Origin: Diplosphaera chodatii
Lineage: Eukaryota > Chlorophyta > Trebouxiophyceae > Prasiolales > Stichococcaceae
Assembly (NCBI GenBank): GCA_032358165.1
Contig: JAALGY010000041.1
Span: 992,001 to 1,056,000 of the forward strand
DNA: 64,000 nt
Direction of reading: 5' to 3'
Each line of letters opens with the position of its first letter. Within the stretch, counting starts at the first letter, position 1. Both the position numbers and the translations under genes were made by a program. The notes under the pieces were generated by a model. That model did no database searches, was not told the origin of the DNA, and saw only the letters and a program-made list of their open reading frames with translations. This document shows positions 53,658-64,000 of the stretch, piece after piece.

Positions 53658-56600
53658 TCAGAACTTCTCAGGCTCCTGCTCTGTGGCACCGGCAGCAAGG
53701 GCGCCAGTACGCAGCCGCTCCTGCAGGCAGCAGGCTCGGGCGCTGCCAGGCGCCTCCCGCACCGCCGTCTGCAGCGCGCCCCGCGTCGCCACCAGCACTG
53801 CCAGCTCCCGTGCGCGCGTCAGCCCTGCAGTCAGCATGTTGCTCAGTCTCTCATGATGGAAGGGCTTTGAGCACCTGTACTGCACGCCTGTAACAGCTTG
53901 CAGGTGCATAACACCTTCAGCAGGACCATTGCGCAACTATTTGAGTTTGATTAGTGAGCAGGCAGCGACTGCACCACACCTGTGTAGAACAGGCGGCGGG
54001 AGAGCAGCGGGCGGTGACTGGGCGCCAGGCACATCAGCACCGCGTGCGACTCTCCGCCCTGGGCCTTGTGGACCGTTGTCACCCACGCCAGCTCCAAGGC
54101 GTCCATCTGCAAAAGGAGGCGCTGCTACAATGCTGCAAGGTCTGCCGAGCATGGGCAGCAGCTCATGGTGCAAAGGCAGCTGACAGCGGCACGATCTGCG
54201 CTTCCAAGCAGCCACAAGCAGCCACACAAGATGGAAGGAACAACAGCGACCAGAGGCTTGCAGCGCTGCCTGGTGCTCAGTGCACGAGTGAAGGCACCAT
54301 CCACAGCCTCACCTGTCGGCCGAGGTATTGCAGGCGTCGCGGTGGTGGAGGTGCTGGGGGTTCAGGCACCTGCGATGCCAGCCCTGCGGCAGCACCAGGC
54401 TGCGCCGAGTGCGCAGGAGCCACATTGGCGAGCGTGGCACCCGGCGCATCCGCTGGATTGCCTGGCGGTGGCTGCTTACCACCGGAGGGCTGTGCCGGTG
54501 GAAACTCCACATCCAGCGCGCCATCAGGCAGCACGCCAACAACGAAGCCCTGGTCGCCGTTGAATACGTCCCGCTCGTAGTCGTTGACGACCTTCGCAGA
54601 GCAGAAGCAGTGCTCAGGCCGTTGCAAAGCAGCATTGGTGGTGGTATCAGCCAGCTAGGTGCATCTTTCTCTGAGCCGTGACATGGGCACCGAGTGTGTC
54701 AGCAGTCACCCTGCACCGCCAAGCAACGTGATACTAGGCGCCACGTCTGAGAGCAAACAGCACGGCCTGATGTCACAGTTTGAACATTCATCGTTGCGCA
54801 CCTGGATGACGCGGTCGCCGACGCGGAAGACGGCGGTGGACTCTGTGCCGCGCCGCTGCACCTGCTGCTTGTCGGGCGCCGGCGGGTTCAGCAGCGCCTG
54901 CAGCGCGGTGTTGAGCGACCGCGTGCCGGCGGGCCCCTTCTTCATCGGGGACAGCACCTGCATGTCAGCATGCTGGGTTGATAAGTATGGCACGATGCTG
55001 GGGCATCAGGATGGCAGGGAGCCTGGTGAACCTGCATTGCAGGGTAGTAGCATCCTGACACCAGTGGCAGTCATACTGCGGCAAGTGGACGGCCCCTCTC
55101 ACTCCCCACACAAGACCCGCCACCGGTGGTCTGCTGCATCAGCGCCAACCGCAGGCGCAGCAGCGTGCGCACCTGCAGGTCCCTGGCAACGTTCATGCCG
55201 GACGCCTGCAGCTGTTTCACCGCATCAACGACGGCGGCCTCGACCGCCTCTGCACCGCTGCGGTCATCGACCTGCACCCAGTGCGCGCTGCCGGGCTCCG
55301 CCACCACACCCTGCACAGGGCCTTGGCCGGTTCGACTAGGCCAGCAGTGAGGCGCAGCAAGGCTACTGTGAGGCGCACGGCGACCTTGCTGAACATATCT
55401 TTGTATAGTACAGCAGGAGTTGTTACAGCTGTGAAGAGCGTACCGGCAGCTGCTCTGCTGTGATCGGCTGCATGGTGGGCACGATGCCAGCATTGATCTG
55501 GTGCGCCGTCGTTACGATGGTGCTGGCCTCGGCCTGAGCAAAGCACCGCACCAGTCATGCATACACTGCCCCAATCCTGCACTCCATGGGGCTTTCTGGG
55601 CCTTCTGCCATTGTTTGAGCCTGCTGCCATTGTTTGAGCGGACTGCACACTCAAACAGGCGGACCTGGCGGAAGATTTTTCGAAGGTCCACCACAGGCAC
55701 TACGCCCGACTCCATGATGTTGCGCAGCACTGAGCCGGGCCCGACAGGCGGCAGCTGCTCAGCGTCGCCTGCATAGAGAAGGTGGCTCAACACTTGCTGA
55801 TGTACGGTGCTGTGGAATGCATGCGCACTAAGTACTGAATGAGTTTGTCAGCACAGCAGGTGCAGACTTGCAGTTTGCTGGAAGGAGAGAAAACTGTACC
55901 AACAAGCACAAGCTGGAAGTTGGTGTCGCGCGGAACTGCATCCAGGAGTGCAGCAGCCAGGGGCAGGTCCAGCATTGAAGCCTCATCGACCAGCAGCTTG
56001 GTGCATTCCAGCGGATTTCTGGCATTATGCAGGAACTTGGCTGGCTGGCCCTGAGGCAGGCACATGTCAGGCTGTCAGGGTCATGTTTTGGTGCTGCACG
56101 ATGTGCGATGCAGCATGGCCTCATGGCGATGCCATCAATCGAAGTCTGTGTGGCCACCTCTGTTGCATCGCTGGTGTTGTCATTTGCATCAGCGTCGCCG
56201 TCAGCCTGTGACTTGCTGCCCCGCACCCTGCATGATAGGCGTCCTTGCCAGTCAAGCTTCCAACACCAAGATGCTTGCAACTGCAATATCACTGGCAGAT
56301 CACTGCACAGCAGCGACTGGTCAACAAGATGCAGACAAATTCGTACATCAGTAGGCGGTGGATGGTAGAGGCCTGGACACGTGCAGTGCTTGCCAAGCGT
56401 TCGGCAGCCCGCCCTACAGCGCACAAGTGCCCTCTACTTAGCTGGCCGTACTGCCACAAAGAGCGTTCGTTTAGGACTCTCAAACGACACAGGCTGCCAG
56501 CGCATCAAGCATCTGGATTCTAAGATTGATCTAAAATCTAAGAGCAATGTACGCCAGGGTATCAAAATGAGACAGGCTTCACCTGTGGGAGCGCACAGAG

Positions 56601-59600
56601 CGACTTTGTTTGCTCCGCGGCCCATGGCACGCCACAGCTTGACAACTGTTGCAGTTGCGAAGGTCTTGCCACAGCCAGGTCCGCCGGTCAGCACCATCAC
56701 TGGCGCATTAGCGGCTTGCTGGATTGCCCTCCGTTGCCCCTCTGACAGCTTCACTTCTGCAGTGCAACACTACAGCATGTGAGGCGACCACCAGTTCAGC
56801 GTTGAGCAAGCACCCAGAAGCAGTGAGCTAGGCAGGGATTTGCGCTGCGATTGTGCCACAAGAGACCATCATCCATTGGCAACGGCACCAACACGAGGAC
56901 AGTGTGCAGGCAGAACCTCACTTGTGCCCTTTTCGATGCTGTCCATCCAGGCCTCCACACGCCGTTCACCGCTCGCATACCGTGATGCGGGGATGGGCAA
57001 CCGCGGCTGCGCTGCCAGGCGTGTGAGCACCGAAGCCACCACCTGGAGGCACAGGACAGCTTACCATCTGCCAGGCTGTTCTGTGAAGCTTGGCTTGAAA
57101 AAGAACGTGGACGGCCAAGCTGCTCTGTCAAGCTTGACAAGCACCGTGAAGACCGAGGTTACAAAGAGCAAGGGCACACCATGCAGTATAGTTGTAGCAG
57201 CAAAGTGGGCTCACACCCCTGGAAAGATGTCTCACCGTCTCTGCACGATACATCTCTGGGGCATAGCACCGTGTGGATGCATCCCATGCAACAGCTTCTG
57301 CAGATTCGGCTGGTGCTGCGTTGGTGGAAAAGCTCTCCGGCTGAGGCGTGGCATCAGCTGCCAAGGCTTCCTTCAGCAGATCTGCAATCACAAGCAGGAC
57401 GATGATGTGATCACCCGAGAGTTTCGACCAAGATGCAAATCAATCTCGAGCGTGCAAAGCAGCTTGTGCAGTTGTTGCATACCTCGCTTCTCGTTCCATG
57501 ACGCCACTGCACGCTTGGCAGTAAGCTGCTCAAAGCCCTGGCAGCGGCACAGCTGCGTGGTCGCGGTGCTGCTGTCGAGCATGGCCATCAGCCGGCGTGC
57601 ATTGCCGAACTGTGCAAACAGCCTCTGCATACAGGAAGAACACACCAGTCAATGCGTAAAGTTGTGAATGTTCATGTATGGTAGTGGGGCTGCGACCGCC
57701 GGCTGTTGCAGGTCACACTCATACAAGCAACACTATTAAATAGCAGGGCACCTTGGCAGCTGCTGGTCCAACCCCGTGCACATGCTGCTCCAGGTGCTGC
57801 CGCAGCACCGCTTCTGCTCCAGTGGTCAGGTCAGCATTGCCGGCCACTGCCACTCCAGGACCTGCACCGGAGTATGGCATCTGTTTCAGATCGCACCCCA
57901 TGCTTCTGCACCTAAGCTGTGCTGATAACATGCAGAGTCCCTCATCGTGGCCGCCACTGCACAATATATTGCCCATCTAGATGACCAAATCTGCTTACGA
58001 TACCCACCTGAGGAGGCAGGCTCCATGGTGGCCCAATCCTCCCGCAGCGGGGGCGACTCTGACGCAGACTCAGCCACCATGCGACCATGTGCAACCATGT
58101 CTTGTGCAACCGTCTCCAGGGGCGCATCCTCCGGCCAAGGGCGCCCTGTGGTAGGCCAACATTCCCAGCTTCGTGGAAAAACGCTGCAGAGCACATGCTA
58201 CTGGCAGCAATGCCCAGCAGAAGCGCATCTATGATGACAGCATCATGTTGAATACTTGACTCGAAATTCGAGAAACGTCAAACATAGCACGCAGGCAGAT
58301 GCGCACCGGTTTGCATCAGCATGGTGAGCGCAGCGCTCTGCAGCTGGCCCCAGGGCAGGTAGCAGTGGCCCCTGCGGCGCGCCACAGACTGCAGCTCGGC
58401 GCTGATTGCAGCAGCGCCACGGCTGGGCAGCCCTGGACTTGTGCCGAGCTGTGCTGCCAGGCTGTCAGCCAGCCTGCACAGAGCCAAATTGATGTTTGAG
58501 AGGGAGCCAGTCCAGCTAGTCAACACAGCCGTCAGCATGGTGTGACGGATCCTCGTCTGTGGAGATGCACATCCTCCCTGGTGTGTACCTGAAACTGATG
58601 GCCCCCTTGCGCATGGCGCGGTAGGGGTCCCCCCTCACCAGCCGCTCTGTGTCCTCCCCCAGCTGTCGCACCACCTGAGGCACACAGGAACAACTGGCCT
58701 TACAGACGGTCACGTTGCACTGACCTTGTGCTTGCCATCTGGGGCCACAGCTGTTGCATGGCACAAGCGGTCATTGAAGAAACCTCTCTACCTGATGCGC
58801 CTGGGCCATGGTGAGCCCCATGTCATGCAGGAACTTCTCGGCCTCGCGTGTGCCGCGTCCCGCAGCCCAGCCAGTGCAGATCTTTGCTGCTGTCACTGCG
58901 CCAATACCGTCACAGCTCTGCAGCATCGCCTGCGCTCCTGTGTGACAGCAGCACATTGGTGCATCATGGAACTTCCGGAGGCCAGTTTGCCATGGACTGG
59001 GGCGGTGCACACGTCAGGCAGTTCGATGTTTGATGTCCACCCGGTGGTTGTCCTGTCGGCGCAGCACACCGACCTGAGCTGTCCAGGATGCTCAGCACAC
59101 CGTCCCCCAGGCCAGCGACCATGCGGCGGGCGGTAACGGGTCCGACGCCCGGGATGGCGCCGCCGCCGAGGTAGGCGATCAAAGAGCGCGAGCTGTTGGG
59201 CTCCAGGTCCTCCAGCCTGTGAGAAAGTAGGGCTGATGCATGGCTTCTGACCTTGGTGCATGAACATCATCTGAATTCCGGTGTACAGGCTTGGAGACAC
59301 ATGCAACGCATGATAGTGTAGCAACCTGTCAGCGTGTAGTTGCTGCCCATAGGTCCTGTGATTAGTCCACCGGCCACTGAACAGCAAGCGCTGACCCTTG
59401 TTCACCTGGAGGCACAGCAACACTTGGCATACGGTTGGAACTGCCTGTAGCACCAGGAGTGCATGAGGAGCATGCAGGAGGTCGACTAGCATGACGTTCA
59501 CCGTTTCTTTGGGGAAGATGCCAGTCACAGTGACAAGCGACTCATCCGAGCTGTGGCCACGCCCGCGCCCTCTGCCGCCCCCTTGGCTCGGCCGTACCGA

Positions 59601-60469
59601 AGGTGGGGCTGAGTAGCCAGCCTCCATCTGCAGCATGGTTGAAATGTGTCATAATACCTACAGCAACTTCAATGTGATGCCCTTGGGACAAGGCACCGAG
59701 CCCAAGAGGAGCCAAGCTTGTACATGCATATTCGATGGATGAGCAGCATAGCTCCGCCGTCCAGCCTCACCTTTAGCTTCAGCACGCAGTAGCCAGTCTC
59801 TTGCGACCGATACGTCACCCGTTGCACCACTCCTGCCACCTGTACACCCTGCCATGCAGCCGCAGCAGGCGGCGGTGTCACAGCCGGGAGCGGCTGCAGC
59901 ACAGGCTGCTGGAGCTGCGGCTGCACGTGCACGGGCTGCACCACTGGCTCGCGCCAGTGCGGCCGTGTGTGGGGGTGAAGATGTGGCGCATACCGCCCTG
60001 CTGGCGCACCAACTGCAGCAGGTTGCACAGCATTTGCCGCCCAACTGTGGCGGCGCTCCTGCTGCCATGCTGCAGGTGTAGGCCTGCTGGCCGGTCTCGC
60101 AGCACCGCCGCCCTCTGATGTACTGGCCGCAGATGTTTGAATAGCCAGTCCTGCAGTTGGTGAGGTCATGTGCCGGCTCGTGAGCGGAGCGCCGCCGCCG
60201 GGCACAAGCCGACTGCCACTACTCGACAAGGGCTGCTCGACCAAAGCACGCCCTCCTGCTGTGCGGCTGACCTGCGAGCCGCCGCTGATGCGGGTGTGCA
60301 TGCCTCTGCATGCCGCTGCAGACCCTACCGGGCTGGGGGCTGACTGGGGCAGTGCCATGCCCATGGCGCGGCCGGAGCAGCTCAGCGCTGCGCCGCTGTG
60401 CGCATAACAGACTATCTCCAGCTGACGTAGCAGCCGATGCAGGCGCGAGGCGGGCTCAGCGGAGGTCAT
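53658..60469 (-). CDS. RecD2-like ATP-dependent DNA helicase (SF1B), about 22 exons
   Basis: Start ATG 60,469 (MTSAEPASRLHRLLRQLEIV), then about 180 low-complexity residues. N-terminal OB/RecD2 region: GVVQRVTYRSQETGYCVLKL, LVTVTGIFPKETV (59,629-59,509), KGQRLLFSGRWTNHRTYGQQ. Helix-hairpin-helix motifs: GGGAIPGVGPVTARRMV (59,220-59,084) and SCDGIGAVTAAKIC (58,937-58,794). Walker A VLTGGPGCGKTFATA (56,758-56,590); GRAAERLASTARVQASTIHR; Walker B LLVDEASMLDLPLAAALLDA; motif III GDAEQLPPVGPGSVL (55,772-55,665); DLRKIFRQ. C-terminal: VFRVGDRVIQ, NDYERDVFNGDQGFVVG, LAWVTTVHKAQGGES (54,107-53,982), FYT-GLTRARELAVLVATRG (last exon from 53,833). This is the full RecD2 architecture (OB, HhH, 1A/2A), 5'-3' unwinding in DNA repair. 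Low-complexity inserts in the domains are typical of algal proteins. Targeting is unknown; the N-terminus could be a transit peptide. Confidence 0.88.
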
Positions 60470-61264
60470 TCAAGGTGACCTCCACAGCCGGCACTCGCAG
60501 CGGGCAGCTGCGGTGCAAACAAATCATGCGTATGTCAAATTGTGCAGCGAAGCAAGATGTTGCTGAGGGCGATAGCTGTCGCCGCTGCTACGCTCCGCCA
60601 CGGTGTCTGACCCAGGAAGAGATCGCTCGACTAAAGCAGCGGGGCAAACTCGTGGCGCCTTCCGCGCACGCCTCGCAACCTAGTGCTAGTTGCAACAAGG
60701 GAAATTGCTGCAGGATGTCGCTTGCAAGTGCCGCTGTGGGTGCCCGACCGCCCACAAGATCTCCTCAGCTTTGCCGCCTTTTGACGTGTGCCCTCTGCTT
60801 GCAAGTCCACCCAACTGTTGCCAGTTGGGGGTGGTCTGTTGACAACTTCACATCAGCGCACTGTCGAACAGTATCGCATTCGGACTGTGCTGCATGAACC
60901 TGAGAGCATATGTGGCTTGAAGTAAGTGAAGTGCAAAGGGATCAAGGCACGGAAACGGTTCAAGTCTGAGGACCGACAATCGACCCTTCCGCAGCCCCGT
61001 CAGACCGCAGCTTGAACTGACTTGACTGTGTGCAGCTTGCGTTTCCGCGTCAGGCAGTGACAGCCTGTGCATGTGACGTCCGCATATGATGGTGTACCGT
61101 TGGCGACTGTGTGGGATCACCACATGGTCGTGATGGCATTGGAGCATCATGCGCACCTGAAGAATTTGAAAATTAGCACAGCCGAGGATCCAAATCGGAT
61201 GTCATGTACGTGCTGACAGCGCTTTGCGGCACCAGAAATCGAACCAGCACGCAATCGACCAGGC
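60470..61264. promoter_or_regulatory. Divergent intergenic region (795 bp)
   Basis: Between the helicase start (60,469, minus) and PSF2 start (61,265, plus). No splice-consistent coding sequence is seen. It probably carries both promoters and possibly an unrecognised 5' UTR exon. Confidence 0.4.
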
Positions 61265-62706
61265 ATGGCTCAGCTCAGTGAAGCGACGCTGCAGCATACG
61301 CCGGAAGAGGTGCACGCATGTCTGCATTGGCGGTTTGCCATCATGGCACAGCTGCTGCACAGCATACAGCGCTGGGCAACGTCTGACCATGTTTTCGGGC
61401 GGTTCAGCTCGAGTTCTTTGCAGAGGATGAGGAAGTTACTGTCACCCCCCACTTTACGCTCAGCACGCATGAGTGCAAGCTGAGGTGCATTGCGGTGAGT
61501 GGCTGGGTGCATGCCGTATGATGACGCGTGCTCTCCGCTGCAACTTCATACGACGATGTTGTTCACCTCATCACTCCGACCCTGGTGCGTGCAGGGTGAC
61601 TATGGCCCGTTCAAGGCCAGCTTCCCCGTAAAGGTGCCGCTGTGGATGGCGATCTACCTGCACCAGCGAAAGCAGTGCCGCATACAGCTGCCTGACTGGC
61701 TGAATGCGGAACACTTGCAAGGTATCCTCTCCATTGCATGCCGTGTGCACTGTACTGTCATGTAGGGACGGTTCATCTGAGTACACTACTCCACTTCACC
61801 CTTCCCTCAGCTGCGCATTGCCCTGGCGAGCCACCAATTCGAGGTCGAGTGGTCAACTCGCACGTCAACTTGCTGTCGTGGCTGCCTGCAGATGTGTTTG
61901 AGGCAGAGAAGCAGACATCTTCGGTGTTCCAGGAGCTGCCGTGGCACTACCTGGAGGTTGCGCATGTGCTGCTTACAAGCGCCAAGGAGTGCTTCTCCAG
62001 CGTCAAGGAGCACATGGAGGTGCTGTTGCAATGCGGTTTACGACAGCTCGACCGTCTGCAGTGTGCGATGAGATGAATGCCAGTCATGGCTGCCAGTCTG
62101 AGTTGTCAGGGTACCTGCATTGCTTGCCTGTTTGTGAGGAAAAGAAACCTACTCGAGTGTCTTCTCGTGCGTCAGTGCGTCAGTGCGCAGCGGGGTGCCA
62201 CCATGTGCAGGTGAGGGATCTGGTTGACCAAATACGGCGGGTGCGGGACAACAAGATCAACCAAGGGCTGGAGTTGGTCACCGGCCCGCTGACGGCCAAG
62301 CTGAACAACCTATGCTGCATGGAGCTCAACACTCTACGGCCATTCTTCCTGGGTAGCTTGGACCGGTTTCTGCGCATCTCCAAGGTGGGCCGAGCATCTC
62401 AGAGGGCCCTTTACAAGGTACCAAAGTTGGCAAAACTGATGCCTGGTCGCGAAGCGTCCGACAAATGGATGCTCTTTTGTGATGGACAATAGTTCATGTT
62501 CTGTAGTAATTGAGCCATACCAATGAGACTGTAGGGAAACACGGTGCCCTGCATGCTGTGCTTTGAATGTACATCGTTTGTATATATGTAAATCATTTGC
62601 AAAGAGGAATGCCATGCTACCACTTGAACAAGTCTAAGCAGCTCATGCTGTGCAGATGACAAAGGCACCGGACCGTGAGGCTGGCCAGAGGTTTGGCAGT
62701 GAATGA
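61265..62706 (+). CDS. PSF2: GINS complex subunit PSF2 (DNA replication)
   Basis: Part of the GINS tetramer of the CMG replicative helicase. Exons with consistent phases: 61,265-61,309 (MAQLSEATLQHTPEE), 61,408-61,494 (LEFFAEDEEVTVTPHFTLST), 61,595-61,721 (GDYGPFKASFPVKVPLWMAI; QCRIQLPDWLN), 61,892-62,019 (VFEAEKQTSSVFQELPWHYL; EVAHVLLTSAKECFSSVKEH), 62,211-62,384 (VRDLVDQIRRVRDNKINQGL; LNNLCCMELNTLRPFFLGSL). Motifs GDYGPF, VPLWMAI and MELNTLRPFF are diagnostic. Two possible ends: splicing at 62,384 to 62,656-62,706 (tail MTKAPDREAGQRFGSE, 203 aa), or reading into the intron to a stop at 62,492 (222 aa). TGTAA at 62,587-62,591 supports the second. Other eukaryotic PSF2 proteins are about 185-200 aa. 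Confidence 0.92.
62587..62591 (+). terminator. TGTAA poly(A) signal inside or after PSF2
   Basis: TGTAA 95 bp past the alternative PSF2 stop (62,492) and 65 bp before the possible last exon. If used, the last exon at 62,656 would not be included. Confidence 0.55.
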
Positions 62707-63058
62707 CGCGGGAGCGTGATGCAGTATTGGTGCTGCAGCGCATGCAGCCTCAGCTACTGCCGCCGCCGCAGAGTGCTGCAGAGTGCCAAGCGGGTTATGC
62801 TGGGCAGGGTCCTTTTGGTGGTCTGGCTGTGATTCTAGGTAGCTATAAGTGCTCAGGAAGCTTGTGGTTTCAGATTAGCACTCTGCGTGTCGTCCTTGGG
62901 TCAGCATGCATGGCTGGGCACAGTCCTGCCCCGGCAGCTGCAGAAAGCATGTGCCAACGTCAAGTACTGTCTCCTCGTCTAAGCCATCGCACTCATGCTC
63001 CTTCGTACACTAGATGACGAGTGTGGCCATAAGCTCGTGTTGGGCAGTCACCATTCAG
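62707..63058. other. Intergenic, convergent 3' flanks
   Basis: Nothing convincing. An open frame of 104 codons on the plus strand (62,703-63,017) has no motif and no splice partners. Confidence 0.4.
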
Positions 63059-64000
63059 CCGGGAAGATATGTTCGATGGCTGACGCTGTTGACCAGCATC
63101 GCCTGCACATTAGGACCCGGTTGTTAGCTCAGGGCATCTGCCCTTCCGCAGCAGCAATATAGAGGTTCCAACGATGAGACCATGCCATGCACGCCACTGC
63201 ATGAGCATACTGTCACAGTCGTCGGGCCGTGCAGAGTGTACAGCGCCTCAATGTCGGCCTTGCAGTTCATCTGCTCCATGATGCGCAGCTCTGCGATCCA
63301 TGCATCCAGCCCAGCCAGCTGACCCTCGCAGAGCGTGTTGATCAGCGACCTGCCAGAGAGTCAGAGCTTTGAGCAGCGCAAGGTTGCTGCCTTCCTGCTT
63401 GCCTAGCCCTCAATTCAGGAGATTAACAAGCAGGCATGGCCAGCGTTGTGATTTACGTCATTGCACATCCAACGAGTGTCCCCGTGGCAAGCTATGGAGG
63501 AGCATGACAAACCTGTCCCGATTGGACAGCGTCTGGAAGGTGTCCCGTGCCACGCCCTGCAACTGCGCCGCCGTGACGCCCAGCCACCTCAGATCTGGTA
63601 CTGCATACCTGCACACAGGGGCATCAAGAGTGAGCTTCATGCCCAGCACGTAGCAGCGTGGTGGATGAGATCGTAGTCGTGTGCAATTGCACACCCCAGC
63701 TCACTGCCCTTTCGATCAGCATTCATGCAAAGCACACCTGAGGCCCTCGGGCCCGGTGCCCCCGCTGCCAAACTTGTACACGGCAAGTATGTTGGCGCCT
63801 GACGGGTTCCAATCCACCACGCCTGCAGCACAGGTCGAGCACAACACTGTACGTGTGCATAGCAGCAAACAGCAAAGCTTGCCGCAACCTTCAACTGCCA
63901 GATGTGCCACTCACCAAAGATCGGCAGGTGAGGGAACAAGCGCTTCAGCCTGTGCAGGAACACGCGGGTTGCCAGGTCGGGCATGCCCTTCGCTGTCAGC
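63059..64000 (-). CDS. SPO11/TOP6A-type topoisomerase VI A subunit, C-terminal part
   Basis: Runs off the right edge. Exons: 64,000-63,915 (LTAKGMPDLATRVFLHRLKR, LFPHLPIFG); 63,822-63,738 (VVDWNPSGANILAVYKFGSG); 63,608-63,513 (YAVPDLRWLGVTAAQLQGVA, LSNRD); 63,349-63,217 (SLINTLCEGQLAGLDAWIAE, LRIMEQMNCKADIEALYTLH); possibly a last short exon about 63,104-63,059 ending HRTYLPG. Phases match between the first four. G-x-PDLATR is the Toprim start, DWNPSGANI the metal-binding DxD region (canonical DxDPxG; here DWNPSG, so the second Asp is Asn), YKFGS and RWLGV are family hallmarks. It belongs to the SPO11/TOP6A superfamily that cuts DNA through a tyrosine; the catalytic Tyr lies outside the window. 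Meiotic SPO11 and somatic TOP6A cannot be told apart from this part. Confidence 0.88.

Noticed and set aside
55605..55645. Duplicated CTGCCATTGTTTGAGC
   Set aside because: A two-copy intronic duplication in the helicase gene, most likely simple slippage.
62703..63017. 104-codon plus-strand ORF after PSF2
   Set aside because: No recognisable motif, no splice partners, and it overlaps the 3' flanks of two convergent genes.
28909..64000. tRNA or rRNA genes
   Set aside because: I looked for TTCGA-type T-arms and rRNA-like stretches and found no cloverleaf or conserved rRNA segment. A tRNA scan would be needed to exclude them fully.

Overview
The window looks like nuclear DNA of a GC-rich green alga (Chlorophyta; a Trebouxiophyceae/Chlorella-type genome is my best guess, not proven). 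The evidence is intron-dense genes with exons of about 50-300 bp, GT-AG junctions, TGTAA poly(A) signals downstream of several stops, Ala/Gln-rich proteins, chlorophyte-type non-LTR retrotransposons, and eukaryotic genes such as GINS PSF2, SPO11/TOP6A and mitochondrial bL20.

Bases 1 to about 28,720 are a nest of retroelements. Three families can be separated. LINE-A is a two-ORF non-LTR element with one almost full-length copy (11,548-16,922), several 5'-truncated copies and short variable microsatellite tails. LINE-B is a second two-ORF APE-type LINE on the minus strand (about 252-5,462), with ORF1 and ORF2 overlapping by ATGA. Element M is a retroposon I do not recognise: a head made of a 92-bp minisatellite, a body of about 650-700 bp with a conserved terminal hairpin, and a (CAAA)n tail. 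M is present five times. Two copies have 11-12 bp target-site duplications that can be read directly, and the head ranges from about 4 to about 75 repeat units. The nesting order can be read: M inserted into LINE-B (twice), LINE-A inserted into the M arrays (twice), and one M appears to have inserted into the tail of an older M.

Bases about 28,900 to 64,000 are ordinary gene-dense euchromatin. In order: a very large protein-kinase gene (minus, about 40.2-29.1 kb); a small mitochondrial-type protein with a possible Tim21/Coa1-like C-terminus (minus), divergent from a TMEM144-like sugar/metabolite transporter (plus); an unknown membrane protein (minus), divergent from a secretory-pathway glycosyltransferase-like gene (plus) with a possible further exon set; an unknown multi-exon gene (minus); pseudouridine-5'-phosphate glycosidase PsuG (minus, seven phase-consistent exons), divergent from mitochondrial ribosomal protein bL20 (plus); a bacterial-type RecD2-like helicase with about 22 exons (minus), divergent from GINS subunit PSF2 (plus); and the C-terminal exons of an SPO11/TOP6A-type protein (minus, running off the right edge). 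The last three form a cluster of DNA replication, repair and recombination genes.

The strongest candidate for something undescribed is element M: a mobile, TSD-flanked carrier of a 92-bp minisatellite that has no stop codon in any sense frame and therefore creates apparent ORFs of up to 2,075 codons. Exon boundaries for the kinase, gene G and parts of the helicase are read by eye and approximate.
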